NCBI GenBank assembly: GCA_025927765.1
Contig: JAICKU010000011.1
Coordinates: 1-64,000, forward strand
Direction of reading: 5' to 3'
Length of the DNA: 64,000 nucleotides
Source of the DNA: Burkholderiales bacterium
GTDB lineage: Bacteria; Pseudomonadota; Gammaproteobacteria; Burkholderiales; Casimicrobiaceae
Below, piece after piece: positions 39,921-49,841 of the stretch. The notes beneath the pieces were generated by a model. That model had not been told where the DNA came from, searched no databases, and worked only from the letters and a program-made list of their open reading frames with translations. Numbering within the stretch: the first letter of the stretch is position 1; each line of letters starts with the position of its first letter. A program made the position numbers and the translations under genes.

Positions 39921-40616
39921 ATGCACGCAATGAGCTTTGCGGATCGCGCGCTGATCGCCGAGACGACAGCGAAGATGCTCCTCGAGATCGGGGCCGTGCT
40001 GTTTCGCGCCGACGACCCGTTCATCTTCACGTCCGGCTGGGCGAGTCCCGTCTACATCGATTGCCGCAAGCTCATTTCCTACCCGCGCGTGCGGCGCACG
40101 CTCGTCGATTTCAGCTGCGCGACGATATTTCGCGAGGTGGGATTCGAATCGATCGACACGGTCGTCGGGGGCGAGACCGCCGGCATTCCGTTCGCCGCGT
40201 GGATCGCGGAAGCGATGATGCTTCCGATGCAGTACGTGCGAAAGAAGCCGAAGGGATTCGGACGCAACGCCCAGATCGAAGGCCAACTCGCCGAAGGCGC
40301 ACGAGCCCTGCTGGTCGAGGATCTGACGACAGATGGACGCAGCAAGATCAATTTCTGCGAGGCGCTGCGCAGCGCAGGCACGCGCGTCGATCACGTGTTC
40401 GTGATCTTCTACTACGCGATCTTTCCCGAAAGCGAGAAGATCCTGTCCGACCTCGGCGTCGCGCATCACTGCCTCGCCACCTGGTGGGACGTGCTTGCCG
40501 CCGCCAAGAAATACCGCTACTTCGACACCAAGACGCTCGAGGAAGTCGAGCGATTCCTGCATCAGCCGACCGCATGGTCGGCGGCGCACGGCGGGACGCC
40601 GGTCACCGAGGGCTGA
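39921..40616 (+). CDS. pyrE: orotate phosphoribosyltransferase family protein
   Basis: [53 protein letters not shown] (PRPP-motif variant). Confidence 0.85.
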   Translation: MHAMSFADRALIAETTAKMLLEIGAVLFRADDPFIFTSGWASPVYIDCRKLISYPRVRRTLVDFSCATIFREVGFESIDTVVGGETAGIPFAAWIAEAMMLPMQYVRKKPKGFGRNAQIEGQLAEGARALLVEDLTTDGRSKINFCEALRSAGTRVDHVFVIFYYAIFPESEKILSDLGVAHHCLATWWDVLAAAKKYRYFDTKTLEEVERFLHQPTAWSAAHGGTPVTEG

Positions 40617-40649
40617 CGGCCGCATTCGGCGGCCGTGCGTCGAGTCCGT

Positions 40650-41414
40650 TCAGCGGGGACTCGTGATCTCCGGGGGGTTCGCGCGCACCTCGGCGACGCG
40701 ACCCGCGTCCCCATTGACGAGCGTGCCGCTCGCCGCCGAGGTGCGCAGTTCCCGAAAGCGCTGCTTGTCCGCATCGTAGCGTGCCGCGACATTCGCCGCC
40801 TCGCGCAGCTTGCCGGCGATGAACTGGTCTTGGCGCGCGAGCTCGGCGTCGATCGTTTCGATCTCGCGCGGAATTTCACCCGGTACCGGTCGCGGAGCGT
40901 AGGTGCTCTTCTTGTCCTCGAGCTCCTTGCGCCGCTTCTGGATCTGCGCGACGTACCCGTGCGCGGACGTGACTTGCGCGTCGATCGTCGCGAGTGCGCG
41001 CGATTTCGCGAGTTCGATTTCCGCCTCGTTGGCGTACGATTCGAGAAGCGCGCGATCGCGGCGCTCGGCGACGACCCGCCCGCGATCTGCATCGCGCTGT
41101 TTCTGCGCCTCGGCTTCGGCCTTGGGCAAGTTCTCGGTGACCGCACGCGCCTGCTGCGTACGGCGCACGATCATCGCCTGGGGGTTGAGCTGGGTGCTCG
41201 CGCGATTGACCGCGTCCGCCGGCAACGTATCGCTGTAGTGCACAACGCCGTGATCGTCGGTCCACTTGTAGAGCGCGGCGTGCGCGGTCCCGCAGGCCGC
41301 GAACGCCGCCAGGACGAGCAAGCGAAGTGGCGCACGCAGCCGCTTCCTGTCGCACGCCTTCGATCCGCGCTCGCTTCGCGGCGCTTCGTCGCTCGGCACG
41401 ATCCTTCGCTTCAA
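40650..41414 (-). CDS. DUF4124 domain-containing protein
   Basis: LYKWTDDHGVVHYSDTLP motif after signal peptide; long charged helix. Confidence 0.85.
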   Translation of the reverse strand: MKRRIVPSDEAPRSERGSKACDRKRLRAPLRLLVLAAFAACGTAHAALYKWTDDHGVVHYSDTLPADAVNRASTQLNPQAMIVRRTQQARAVTENLPKAEAEAQKQRDADRGRVVAERRDRALLESYANEAEIELAKSRALATIDAQVTSAHGYVAQIQKRRKELEDKKSTYAPRPVPGEIPREIETIDAELARQDQFIAGKLREAANVAARYDADKQRFRELRTSAASGTLVNGDAGRVAEVRANPPEITSPR

Positions 41415-41656
41415 CGCGCTTGCTCCTGCTGGGTTCGTTTACGCGCAGCGCGCGATAGTGACGGTGCGCGGCACGCGATCGCGGTCGTGTGACCCGACGA
41501 ACGTCGTCCCGCAGTCCTGCACGGGAAAAAGCATGTGACATGCCAAGGCGAAAGCGCAGCGGGCTGTCCGCGTGGCGTCCGCGAACGGCGAGATCAGTGC
41601 GCGAAGCGTTGTCCGCCGACTCGGTTAAACTCGCGCGCTTTGTCGCTCGTCGCGCC

Positions 41657-42430
41657 ATGCGCATCATCACGCTGAACGTCAACGGCCTGCGCGCCGCGGA
41701 GCGCAAGGGCTTCGCGCGCTGGCTCGCGCGCATCGAGCCGTGGGACGTCGTGTGCCTGCAGGAGATCAAGTGCGACGCGGGCGACGTGCCGCGCCCGCTC
41801 GCGGCGCCGCGCAAGTCGCACGCGTCGTTCCATCCCGCGACGAAGAAGGGTTACAGCGGCGTCGCGCTCTACGCGAAGCATCCGCCGCGCGTGGGCACCG
41901 GCTTTGGCCACACCGAGTTCGACGCGGAGGGCCGCTACCTGCAGGCCGACTTCCACGAACTGTCGGTGGTGAGTCTGTACCTGCCTTCGGGATCGAGCGG
42001 CCCGCATCGGCAGGCGTCGAAATTCCGCTTCCTCGACGCGTTCCTGCCGCATCTCGACACGCTCGTGCGAAGCGGCCGCGAAGTGATCCTGTGCGGCGAC
42101 TTCAACATCGCGCACCAGCCGATCGACCTTCGCAACTGGAAGAGCAACCAGAAGAATTCCGGCTTCCTGCCCGAGGAGCGCGCATGGTTCTCGCGCGTGC
42201 TCGACATGGGCTTCGTCGACGTGTTTCGCCGGGTCGACCCGCGGCCCGAGCAGTACACGTGGTGGTCGAACCGCGGCCAGGCGTGGACGAAGAACGTCGG
42301 CTGGCGCATCGACTATCAGATCGCGACGCCCGGGATCGCCGCACGCGCACACGCCGCGTCGATCTACAAGAACCGGCGCTTCTCCGACCACGCGCCGCTG
42401 ATCATCGATTACGACTACGTGCTGCGCTAG
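41657..42430 (+). CDS. xth: exodeoxyribonuclease III family protein
   Basis: MRIITLNVNGLRAAERKGF; CLQEIKCDAGD; GDFNIAHQPIDL; RIDYQIATPG; SDHAPLIIDYD. Confidence 0.94.
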   Translation: MRIITLNVNGLRAAERKGFARWLARIEPWDVVCLQEIKCDAGDVPRPLAAPRKSHASFHPATKKGYSGVALYAKHPPRVGTGFGHTEFDAEGRYLQADFHELSVVSLYLPSGSSGPHRQASKFRFLDAFLPHLDTLVRSGREVILCGDFNIAHQPIDLRNWKSNQKNSGFLPEERAWFSRVLDMGFVDVFRRVDPRPEQYTWWSNRGQAWTKNVGWRIDYQIATPGIAARAHAASIYKNRRFSDHAPLIIDYDYVLR

Positions 42431-42454
42431 CAGCGCGTCGACTCGTCATCGGCG

Positions 42455-44359
42455 ATGCTTCGCGTCCAGGACCTGACGCTCGCGCGCGGCGCACGCCGCC
42501 TGCTCGACGGCGCCGAGCTGTCGCTCCACCACGGGCACAAGGTCGGCCTTGTGGGCCCGAACGGCGCCGGCAAGTCGAGCCTCTTCGCGGCGGTTCGCGG
42601 CGAACTGCTGCCCGACGCGGGCTCGATCGAGCTGCCGCCGTCGTGGGTGGTCGCGCACGTCGCGCAGGAGACGCCGCACGCCGACATCGCGGCCATCGAC
42701 TACGTGCAGGACGGCGACCGCGAGCTGCGTGCGCTCGAGCGCGAGCTCGCCACCCCCGCGATTCACGACGGCGAAGCGCTCGCCGAGCTGCATCATCGGT
42801 TCGACGCGATCGGCGGCTACGGCGCGCGGGCGCGCGCCGCGGCGCTGCTCGCAGGCCTCGGCGTGCCAGGTCACGAGCAGTCGCGGCCGGTCGCCGCGTT
42901 TTCCGGCGGTTGGCGCATGCGCATCCATCTCGCTCAGGCGCTGATGTGCCGCTCCGACCTGCTGCTCCTCGACGAGCCGACGAACCACCTCGACCTCGAC
43001 GCCGTACTGTGGCTCGAGGATTGGCTGCGCCGCTATCGCGGCACGCTGCTCCTGATCACGCACGATCGCGATTTCCTCGAAGCGATCGCCGACACGATCG
43101 TGCACATCGACGCCGGCAAGCTCGTGACGTACACGGGCAACTACGCGGCGTTCGAGCGCGAGCGCGCGGCACGGCTCGCGCTGACGCAGGCCACGTACGC
43201 GAAGCAGCAGCGCCAGGTCGCGCACTTGCGTTCGTACATCGACCGCTTCCGCGCGAAGGCGACCAAGGCCCGCCAGGCGCAGAGCCGGATCAAGGCGCTG
43301 GAGCGGATGGAGGTGATCGCGCCGGCGCACGTCGAGAGCGCGTTCCATTTCGAGTTCGCGCCGGCCGGCACGCGCGGGCGCCAGCTGGTTCGCCTCGAGC
43401 GGGCGACGCTCGGCTACGACGAGCATCCCGTGCTGCGCGACGTCGACTGGAGCGTGCTCGCCGATGCGCGCATCGGCCTGCTCGGGGCGAACGGCGCGGG
43501 CAAGTCGACGCTCCTGAAGGCGCTCGCGGGGCGCCTTGTGCCGCTCACGGGCACCCGCAGCGTGTCGCAGGGCCTGCGCCTCGGCTACTTCGCGCAACAC
43601 CAGGTCGATCAGTTGCGCGTCGACGAGACGCCGCTGTGGCACCTCGCACGGCTCGAGCCGAACGCGCGCGAGCAGGAGCTTCGCGACTACCTCGGCGGCT
43701 TCGACTTTCGCGGCGACATGGCGACGTCGCAGGTGGCGCGCTTCTCGGGCGGCGAGAAGGCCCGGCTCACGCTGGCGCTGATCGTGCGCGAGCGGCCGAA
43801 CCTGCTGCTGCTCGACGAGCCGACGAACCATCTCGACATCGAGATGCGCGAGGCGCTGACCGAAGCGCTGCAGGATTACGACGGCGCGCTGATCGTCGTC
43901 GCGCACGACCGGCATCTGCTGCGCGCAACGGTCGACGAGTTATGGCTCGTCGCCGACGGAAGCGTGCGCCCGTTCGACGGCGACCTCGACGACTATCGCG
44001 CGTTCGTGCTCGACCGCGCGCGCCACGCGTCGCGAAACGACGACGCGCAAGCGCCGGAACGAAGCGCGAGCCTGCGGCGTACGCAGAAGCGCGAAGAGGC
44101 GCAGGCGCGGCAGAAGCGGGCGGAGGCGCGCAAGCCCCTGCTCGCGCGCCAGGCCGCTATCGAGCGGGACCTCGAGCGCCTTGGCACGGAGAAGAATGAA
44201 ATCGACGCGTGGCTCGCGACGAGCGACGCCTACGTCGAGGAGGCGAAAGCGAGGCTGCTGTCGTCGCTCGAGCGACAGGGCGAGCTCACGTGGGTACTCG
44301 CGCGGCTCGAAGCGGAATGGCTCGAGGTGGCGGAGGCGCTGGAGGAGGAGGGGAAATGA
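42455..44359 (+). CDS. ABC-F family ATPase (YheS/Uup-like)
   Basis: Two ABC cassettes (GPNGAGKSSL; GANGAGKSTLLKAL), ABC-F linker, C-terminal coiled coil. Confidence 0.92.
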   Translation: MLRVQDLTLARGARRLLDGAELSLHHGHKVGLVGPNGAGKSSLFAAVRGELLPDAGSIELPPSWVVAHVAQETPHADIAAIDYVQDGDRELRALERELATPAIHDGEALAELHHRFDAIGGYGARARAAALLAGLGVPGHEQSRPVAAFSGGWRMRIHLAQALMCRSDLLLLDEPTNHLDLDAVLWLEDWLRRYRGTLLLITHDRDFLEAIADTIVHIDAGKLVTYTGNYAAFERERAARLALTQATYAKQQRQVAHLRSYIDRFRAKATKARQAQSRIKALERMEVIAPAHVESAFHFEFAPAGTRGRQLVRLERATLGYDEHPVLRDVDWSVLADARIGLLGANGAGKSTLLKALAGRLVPLTGTRSVSQGLRLGYFAQHQVDQLRVDETPLWHLARLEPNAREQELRDYLGGFDFRGDMATSQVARFSGGEKARLTLALIVRERPNLLLLDEPTNHLDIEMREALTEALQDYDGALIVVAHDRHLLRATVDELWLVADGSVRPFDGDLDDYRAFVLDRARHASRNDDAQAPERSASLRRTQKREEAQARQKRAEARKPLLARQAAIERDLERLGTEKNEIDAWLATSDAYVEEAKARLLSSLERQGELTWVLARLEAEWLEVAEALEEEGK

Positions 44360-44369
44360 GGGCCCATTG

Positions 44370-44392
44370 GGGTCGGACTCCAATTAGCCGAC
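44370..44392. repeat. solo arm of the GGGGTCAGA repeat family, copy 6
   Basis: ATTGGGGTCGGACTCCAATTAG between ABC-F and methyltransferase genes; no full second arm. Confidence 0.4.
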
Positions 44393-45142
44393 GTACGGGC
44401 CCGGACGGTAGAACAGATAGATCGCGAAGCCGAGCGTATCGCGGCCGTAGCGCAGGTACGCGTCGCGCCAGCGGCGAATGCGCTCGAGCATCTGCGGCAC
44501 GTCGGGATCCTCGGGGCGCTCGCGCGCGTAACGCTCGATCGAGCGGCAGTACTTCCACTCGTACTCGTCCCACTCGTCGACCGATGCGGTGACGGCGTGC
44601 ATCGGAATCAGGCCCGCGTCGACGCCGGCCTGCACGTTGCCCGCATGGTTCAGGTACTGGCCGGCTTCCGCGCCGAGCAGCGCGAGGTACTGCGGCGCCG
44701 GGCGCTTGTTCCAGTAGCCTTCGCCGATCATCACGTAGCCGCCGGACTTCGTCCACGACTTGAGGTGCCGGCAGATGCCGGCCATGCCGCCCGGGATGCC
44801 GCTCGCGCCGAGCATCACCGTCAAATGGAACGTTTCCGGATCGGCCTGGAATTCGGCGATGTCGACGTTGTCGAGGTGCAGCCGGCCGAGCGCCCCCGTC
44901 CATTCGGCGCGCTCGCGCGCGGCGTCGAGCATCAGCGACGAGTGGTCGACGGCCATCACGCGTGCGCCGAAGCGCTCGATGATGCGAAGCGCGAGCTCGG
45001 CGCGTCCGCAGCCCAAGTCGAGCACGCGCGACGCGTCGTCCAGCGGCAGGAGGTCGAGCATCCGCTCGATCTTCGCCGCGGAGATCGGGTTGCAGTAATC
45101 GTGGTCGCGATGCGCGATCGCGGAGAACTTCTGCCGATTCAT
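44384..45142 (-). CDS. class I SAM-dependent methyltransferase
   Basis: [32 protein letters not shown]. Confidence 0.87.
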   Translation of the reverse strand: MNRQKFSAIAHRDHDYCNPISAAKIERMLDLLPLDDASRVLDLGCGRAELALRIIERFGARVMAVDHSSLMLDAARERAEWTGALGRLHLDNVDIAEFQADPETFHLTVMLGASGIPGGMAGICRHLKSWTKSGGYVMIGEGYWNKRPAPQYLALLGAEAGQYLNHAGNVQAGVDAGLIPMHAVTASVDEWDEYEWKYCRSIERYARERPEDPDVPQMLERIRRWRDAYLRYGRDTLGFAIYLFYRPGPYVG

Positions 45143-45155
45143 GGGCCGAGGATCG

Positions 45156-46514
45156 TCAGGCGCGGGTTTGGGTGACGACCCCGGGCTTGTCCTCGGTTCG
45201 CTGCGCGAAATCGAGTCGAATTCGACTCTCCGGGGCACCGGTCCGGTCACGGTTTTCGGCCAGAGACGTAATGCGATCGCCATTCCACGGGGCAACACGC
45301 AAGAGCAATGCCATGCCCGGCAGCGCCAGAAGCGTGCACAGCAGGTAGAAGTCGAGCCAGCCCATCTGCTCGACGATCCAGCCGGTCGACGCGTTGATCA
45401 CCGTGCGCGGCACGGCGGCGAGACTCGTGAAGAGCGCGTATTGCGTGGCCGTGTAGCGCGGATCGGTCGCGCGCGCGATGTAGGCGGTGAATGCCGCGGT
45501 GCCGAGGCCCACGCCGAGCGCCTCGACGCCGATCACGACGGCGAGGAGCATGCGGTCCGGCTGATTGACGTAGGCGAGCCACGCGAAGCCGAGAATCGAC
45601 ACCACCTGCACGACGCCGAACAGCCACAGCGCGCGGTTGATGCCGATCTTCACCATCCAAAGGCCGCCGAGCAGGCCGCCGACCACGCTCGCCCACAACC
45701 CGGCGTTCTTCGCGATCACGCCGATGTCGGTCTTCGAAAAGCCCATGTCGAGGTAGAACGGCGTCGCCAGTGCGGTCGCCATGCTGTCGCCGAGCTTGTA
45801 GAGAAAGATGAAGAGCAGCACGAGCATCGCTTCGCGCCAGCCGTTGCGCGCCAGGAACTCGTGGAACGGCTCGACGACCGCTTCACGCAGCGTACGCGGC
45901 CGGCCCTCGACCAACGCCGGCTCGTTGACGACCAGCGTCATCGCGATGCCCGGCAGCATGAAGAGCGCGGTGACGAGATAGACGGTCGACCACGGCGCGC
46001 GGTCGGCGAGGATCAGCGCGAGCGCGCCGGGCACGAGGCTCGAAATGCGATACGCGTTGACGTGGATCGACGTGCCGAGGCCGAGCTCGGGGTCGGGCAG
46101 GATCTCGCGCCGGTACGCGTCGAGCACGATGTCCTGGCTCGCGGAGAAGAACGCGACGAGCGTCGACAGCGCCACCACCGCCCAGATGTCGACCTGCGGA
46201 TGCAGCACGCCGAAGATCGGGATCGTCGCGAGCAACACGAGCTGGGTCAGCAGCATGAAGCCGCGCCGCCTGCCGAGCAGCGGCAGCGCGTAACGATCGA
46301 GCAGCGGCGACCACAGGAACTTCCACGTATAGGGCAGCTGGATCAGCGCGAAGAAGCCGATCGTCTTGAGATCGACGCCTTCGGTGCGAAGCCACGCCGG
46401 CAGCAAATTGATGAGCAGGTAGAGCGGCAGCCCCGACGAGAAGCCGGTGAAGACGCAGATCAGCATCCGGCGGTTGAAGAGCGCCTGCCACCAGGTTTCG
46501 CGCGGGGTCGTCAT
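45156..46514 (-). CDS. ampG: AmpG-family muropeptide MFS transporter
   Basis: [75 protein letters not shown]. Confidence 0.9.
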   Translation of the reverse strand: MTTPRETWWQALFNRRMLICVFTGFSSGLPLYLLINLLPAWLRTEGVDLKTIGFFALIQLPYTWKFLWSPLLDRYALPLLGRRRGFMLLTQLVLLATIPIFGVLHPQVDIWAVVALSTLVAFFSASQDIVLDAYRREILPDPELGLGTSIHVNAYRISSLVPGALALILADRAPWSTVYLVTALFMLPGIAMTLVVNEPALVEGRPRTLREAVVEPFHEFLARNGWREAMLVLLFIFLYKLGDSMATALATPFYLDMGFSKTDIGVIAKNAGLWASVVGGLLGGLWMVKIGINRALWLFGVVQVVSILGFAWLAYVNQPDRMLLAVVIGVEALGVGLGTAAFTAYIARATDPRYTATQYALFTSLAAVPRTVINASTGWIVEQMGWLDFYLLCTLLALPGMALLLRVAPWNGDRITSLAENRDRTGAPESRIRLDFAQRTEDKPGVVTQTRA

Positions 46515-47113
46515 TGCTTTCGGAACCGATAGATCGCGAGCTCGCCGGCGAGGTTGGGCATGAACGCGACCGGGCGTCCGCCGGCAAGCACGACTCGATC
46601 CAGCACGCGATAGTGACGCGCGGCGAGGAACGCGTCGAAGTCGGCGACGGTGCAGAGGTGAATGTTCGGCGTGTCGTACCACTGGTACGGCAGCGACTTC
46701 GACACCGGCATGCGTCCGCGCGCGATCTGCAGCCGATGCGACCAGTGGCCGAAGTTCGGGAACGTGACGATCGCCTCGCGTCCCACGCGCAGCATCTCCG
46801 CGACGATGTCCTCGACGCGACGCATCGCCTGCAGCGTCTGCGACAGGATCACGACGTCGAACGCGCCATCGTCGAAGCCCGCGAGCCCGCGCTCGAGGTC
46901 GCTCTGGATCACGTCGGTGCCGTTGGCAACGCTCGCCAGCACGCCGGCGTCGTCGATCTCGATGCCGTAGCCGGTCGCATTGCGCTGCTTGCCGAGGAAG
47001 CGCAGCAGCGTGCCGTCGCCGCAGCCGAGGTCGAGCACGCGCGCGTTCGGCTCGACCCAGCCGGCGATCGCGGCGTAGTCGGCGCGGTCGATGGCGCTGA
47101 CACGGGCGGACAT
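46511..47113 (-). CDS. metW: methionine biosynthesis protein MetW (in the same uninterrupted frame as metX)
   Basis: [30 protein letters not shown]...[27 protein letters not shown]; first in-frame ATG at 47113 lies at the edge of the palindrome. Confidence 0.92.
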   Translation of the reverse strand: MSARVSAIDRADYAAIAGWVEPNARVLDLGCGDGTLLRFLGKQRNATGYGIEIDDAGVLASVANGTDVIQSDLERGLAGFDDGAFDVVILSQTLQAMRRVEDIVAEMLRVGREAIVTFPNFGHWSHRLQIARGRMPVSKSLPYQWYDTPNIHLCTVADFDAFLAARHYRVLDRVVLAGGRPVAFMPNLAGELAIYRFRKQ

Positions 47114-47190
47114 CGGGGTCAGAGCCGTATCTCGAGATGTACGCATTCCGCTGCGTGACGGCTCCGGAGATACGGCTCTGACCCCGATGT
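47110..47190. repeat. GGGGTCAGA-type palindromic repeat, copy 7, in frame between metX and metW
   Basis: 24-bp perfect inverted repeat ACATCGGGGTCAGAGCCGTATCTC / GAGATACGGCTCTGACCCCGATGT; 81 bp total, 33-nt loop. Confidence 0.95.
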
Positions 47191-48364
47191 CGCCGATGTC
47201 GGCCGTCATCCGCGCGAACCATGCGCGTACCACCGCGTGGTACTGCGCGTTGTCGAGCAGGAATGCGTCGTGGCCGTGCGGTGCCGCCACCTCCGCGTAC
47301 GACACGTGACGGCGCGTGCGCACGAGCGCCTTCACGATCTCGCGCGAGCGCGACGCCGGGAAGCGCCAGTCGGTCGTGAACGACACGACGAGGAAGCGGC
47401 AGCTCGCGGACGCGACCGCCTGCGCGAGATCGCCACCCGTGCGCGTCGCGGGATCGAAATAGTCGAGCGCCTTGGTGATGCGCAGGTACGCGTTCGCGTC
47501 GTAATACTCGGCGAACTTCTCGCCCTGGTAACGCAGGTACGACTCGATCTGGAACTCCGGCGCGAACGAGAAGTTGAGGCCTTCGCGGAGCTTGCGCCCG
47601 AACTTTGCCTCCATCTGCTCGTCGGACAGGTACGTGATGTGGCCGATCATCCGCGCGACGCGCAGGCCGCGCCGCGGCTTCGCATCGAACGCCTGGAAGT
47701 TGCCGTCGTGGAAATCGGGATCGGACAGGATCGCCTGCCGCGCCACTTCGTTGAACGCGATGTTCTCGGCGGACAGATTCGGCGCCGCCGCGATCACCAG
47801 CGCATTGGCGATGCGCTGCGGATAGCGGATCGCCCAGTCGAGCGCCTGCATGCCGCCGAGGCTGCCGCCCATCACCGCCGCCCAGCGCGCGATGCCGAGG
47901 CGATCGGCGAGTTGCGCCTGCGCGTCGACCCAATCCTCGACCGTCAGCACCGGAAATGCGCTGCCCCACGGCTTGCCGGTCTCGGCATTGATCGTGATGG
48001 GCCCGGTCGAGCCGAAGCAGCTGCCGAGGTTGTTCATGCCCACGACGAAGAAGCGGTCGGTATCGAGCGGCTTGCCGGGGCCGACCATGTTGTCCCACCA
48101 GCCGACGTTGTCCGGATCGTCGGCGTAGAAGCCCGCGACGTGGTGCGAGGCGTTCAGCGCATGGCACACGAGCACGGCGTTCGACCGCTCGGCGTTCAGC
48201 GTGCCGTACGTTTCGTACGCGAGTTCGTAGTGGTCGAGCGTGCGGCCGCATGCGAGCGGCAGCGGCGTATCGAAGCGCGCGACCTGCGCGACGACCGGGC
48301 CGACCGAGCGGTCGGCGCGTGCTTCGGGATCGGCACCGCCGGTGGTGGCGGAAAAGGACGGCAT
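47114..48364 (-). CDS. metX: homoserine O-acyltransferase MetX (frame runs into metW without a stop)
   Basis: [68 protein letters not shown]. Confidence 0.95.
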
Positions 48365-48501
48365 GGCGCGCCATCGTAAAGCACGCGCCGGCGAGGCGCG
48401 TACGCTTCTTACGCTGCGTCAAAGCGGTCGCGACGGATTCGCGCTATAGATCGACGACGAGCCGCGCCGCCGGCGCGGCCGCCCAACGCATTGGAGCCCC
48501 G

Positions 48502-48762
48502 ATGAACATGCACGTGCACGTTTCCCCCGAAGCCATCTACCCGTTCGACGCCCGCGGCGTCGCCAAGCGCTTTCGTCACGCGGCGATCTTCGGTGCGCTC
48601 GATACGCTGATGCCCGGCGAGACGATGCGCTTCATGAACGACCACGACCCGTTGCCGCTGCTGCAGCAGCTTGAGGCGCGCTACGGCGAGGCGGTGACCA
48701 TCAGCTACCGCCAGCGCGAGCCGGGCGCGATCGTGATCGATTTCGCGCGCGTGCAGGCGTAA
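48502..48762 (+). CDS. DUF2249 domain-containing protein
   Basis: FRHAAIFGALDTLMPGETMRFMNDHDPLPLLQQLEARYG. Confidence 0.88.
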   Translation: MNMHVHVSPEAIYPFDARGVAKRFRHAAIFGALDTLMPGETMRFMNDHDPLPLLQQLEARYGEAVTISYRQREPGAIVIDFARVQA

Positions 48763-48763
48763 G

Positions 48764-49828
48764 TCATGCGGCGACGAGTGCCGCGAACGCGCTCGTCGTG
48801 CGATCCGCGAGGCCCCCGCCGGCGACGCGGCTGACGAAATACGCGGCGAGGCTCGCCTGCTCGGCGAACGCGTATCCGGCGTCGGGCCCGAGCACCATCA
48901 ACGCGGTGGCAAGCGCATCGGCGCGCGCGCAATCGGACGCCGCCACCGTCACCGACGTGAGCGCGTGCGCGACCGGGCTCGCGCTGACGGGGTCGATTTC
49001 GTGGCAATAGCGGCGGCCGTCGCGCTCGAAGAAGATGCGATAGTCGCCGGAGGTGGCCAGCGCATGACCGGCGAGCGGCACCACGCGCCGGACGCGGCGC
49101 GGTGCGGCCTGCGGCTCCTCGATGCCGACGCGCCACGGCTCGTCCGCGATGTTGCGCCCGCGCGCGAGCACTTCGCCGCCGAGCTCGATGACGAAATCGG
49201 CGATGCCAAGCGCATTCAATGCCGCCGCCGCGCGGTCGGCCGCGTACCCCTTCGCGATACCCGACAGGTCGACGTACATGCCCGGATGCGACTTGCGCAC
49301 GGTCCGCGCGCTCGCGTCGAGCTCGAGTCCGCGAAAGCCCACGCGCTCGCGCAGCAGCGCGCGCTCGCGCAGCGACGGAATGCGCGGGTGACGATCGGGG
49401 CCGAAGCCCCACGCGTTGACGAGTGGTCCGGCGGTGATGTCGAATGCGCCCTGCGTCGCGTCGCTCACGTCATGCGCGGCGGTGAGCACGGCGAACGCAT
49501 CGGCCGACAGCGCGAACGCGCGCTCGGCACGCTGCACATTGAGCCGCGTGATTTCCGACTCGGGGGCGAACGTCGACATGCTCGCGTCCACAGCCGCGAT
49601 CGCGCGATCGACGGCCGCACGCGCCGCTTGCGGCAACAGCGCTTCCGACCGCGGCGCGACGAAGCGCACGCTGTACGTCGACCCCATCGCGTCGCCGGCG
49701 AACTGGAATTCGCCGCGGCCATCCGCGACGAGCGCGCGCAACGCCGCCGGCGTGATCGCGGCGACGCCGAGCGCCGAGAGGCCGCCCACGAGGAAACGGC
49801 GCCGCATGCGTGAATGAACGGTGTTCAT
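48764..49828 (-). CDS. FAD:protein FMN transferase (ApbE/NosX-like)
   Basis: FAGDAMGSTYSVRFV; YVDLSGIAKGYAADRAAAALNALGIADFVIELGGEVLARG; end of nos cluster. Confidence 0.92.
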   Translation of the reverse strand: MNTVHSRMRRRFLVGGLSALGVAAITPAALRALVADGRGEFQFAGDAMGSTYSVRFVAPRSEALLPQAARAAVDRAIAAVDASMSTFAPESEITRLNVQRAERAFALSADAFAVLTAAHDVSDATQGAFDITAGPLVNAWGFGPDRHPRIPSLRERALLRERVGFRGLELDASARTVRKSHPGMYVDLSGIAKGYAADRAAAALNALGIADFVIELGGEVLARGRNIADEPWRVGIEEPQAAPRRVRRVVPLAGHALATSGDYRIFFERDGRRYCHEIDPVSASPVAHALTSVTVAASDCARADALATALMVLGPDAGYAFAEQASLAAYFVSRVAGGGLADRTTSAFAALVAA

Positions 49829-49841
49829 CGCGACCTCCGCC

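Noticed and set aside
45213-45228. GAGTCGAATTCGACTC 16-bp palindrome
   Set aside because: Within the ampG 3' coding end and lacks a clear GGGGTCAGA core; could be a decayed repeat but support is too weak.
46515-48422. N-terminal extension of the ampG ORF across metW/metX
   Set aside because: Out-of-frame reading of metX/metW; AmpG begins at MTTPRETWW (46514).
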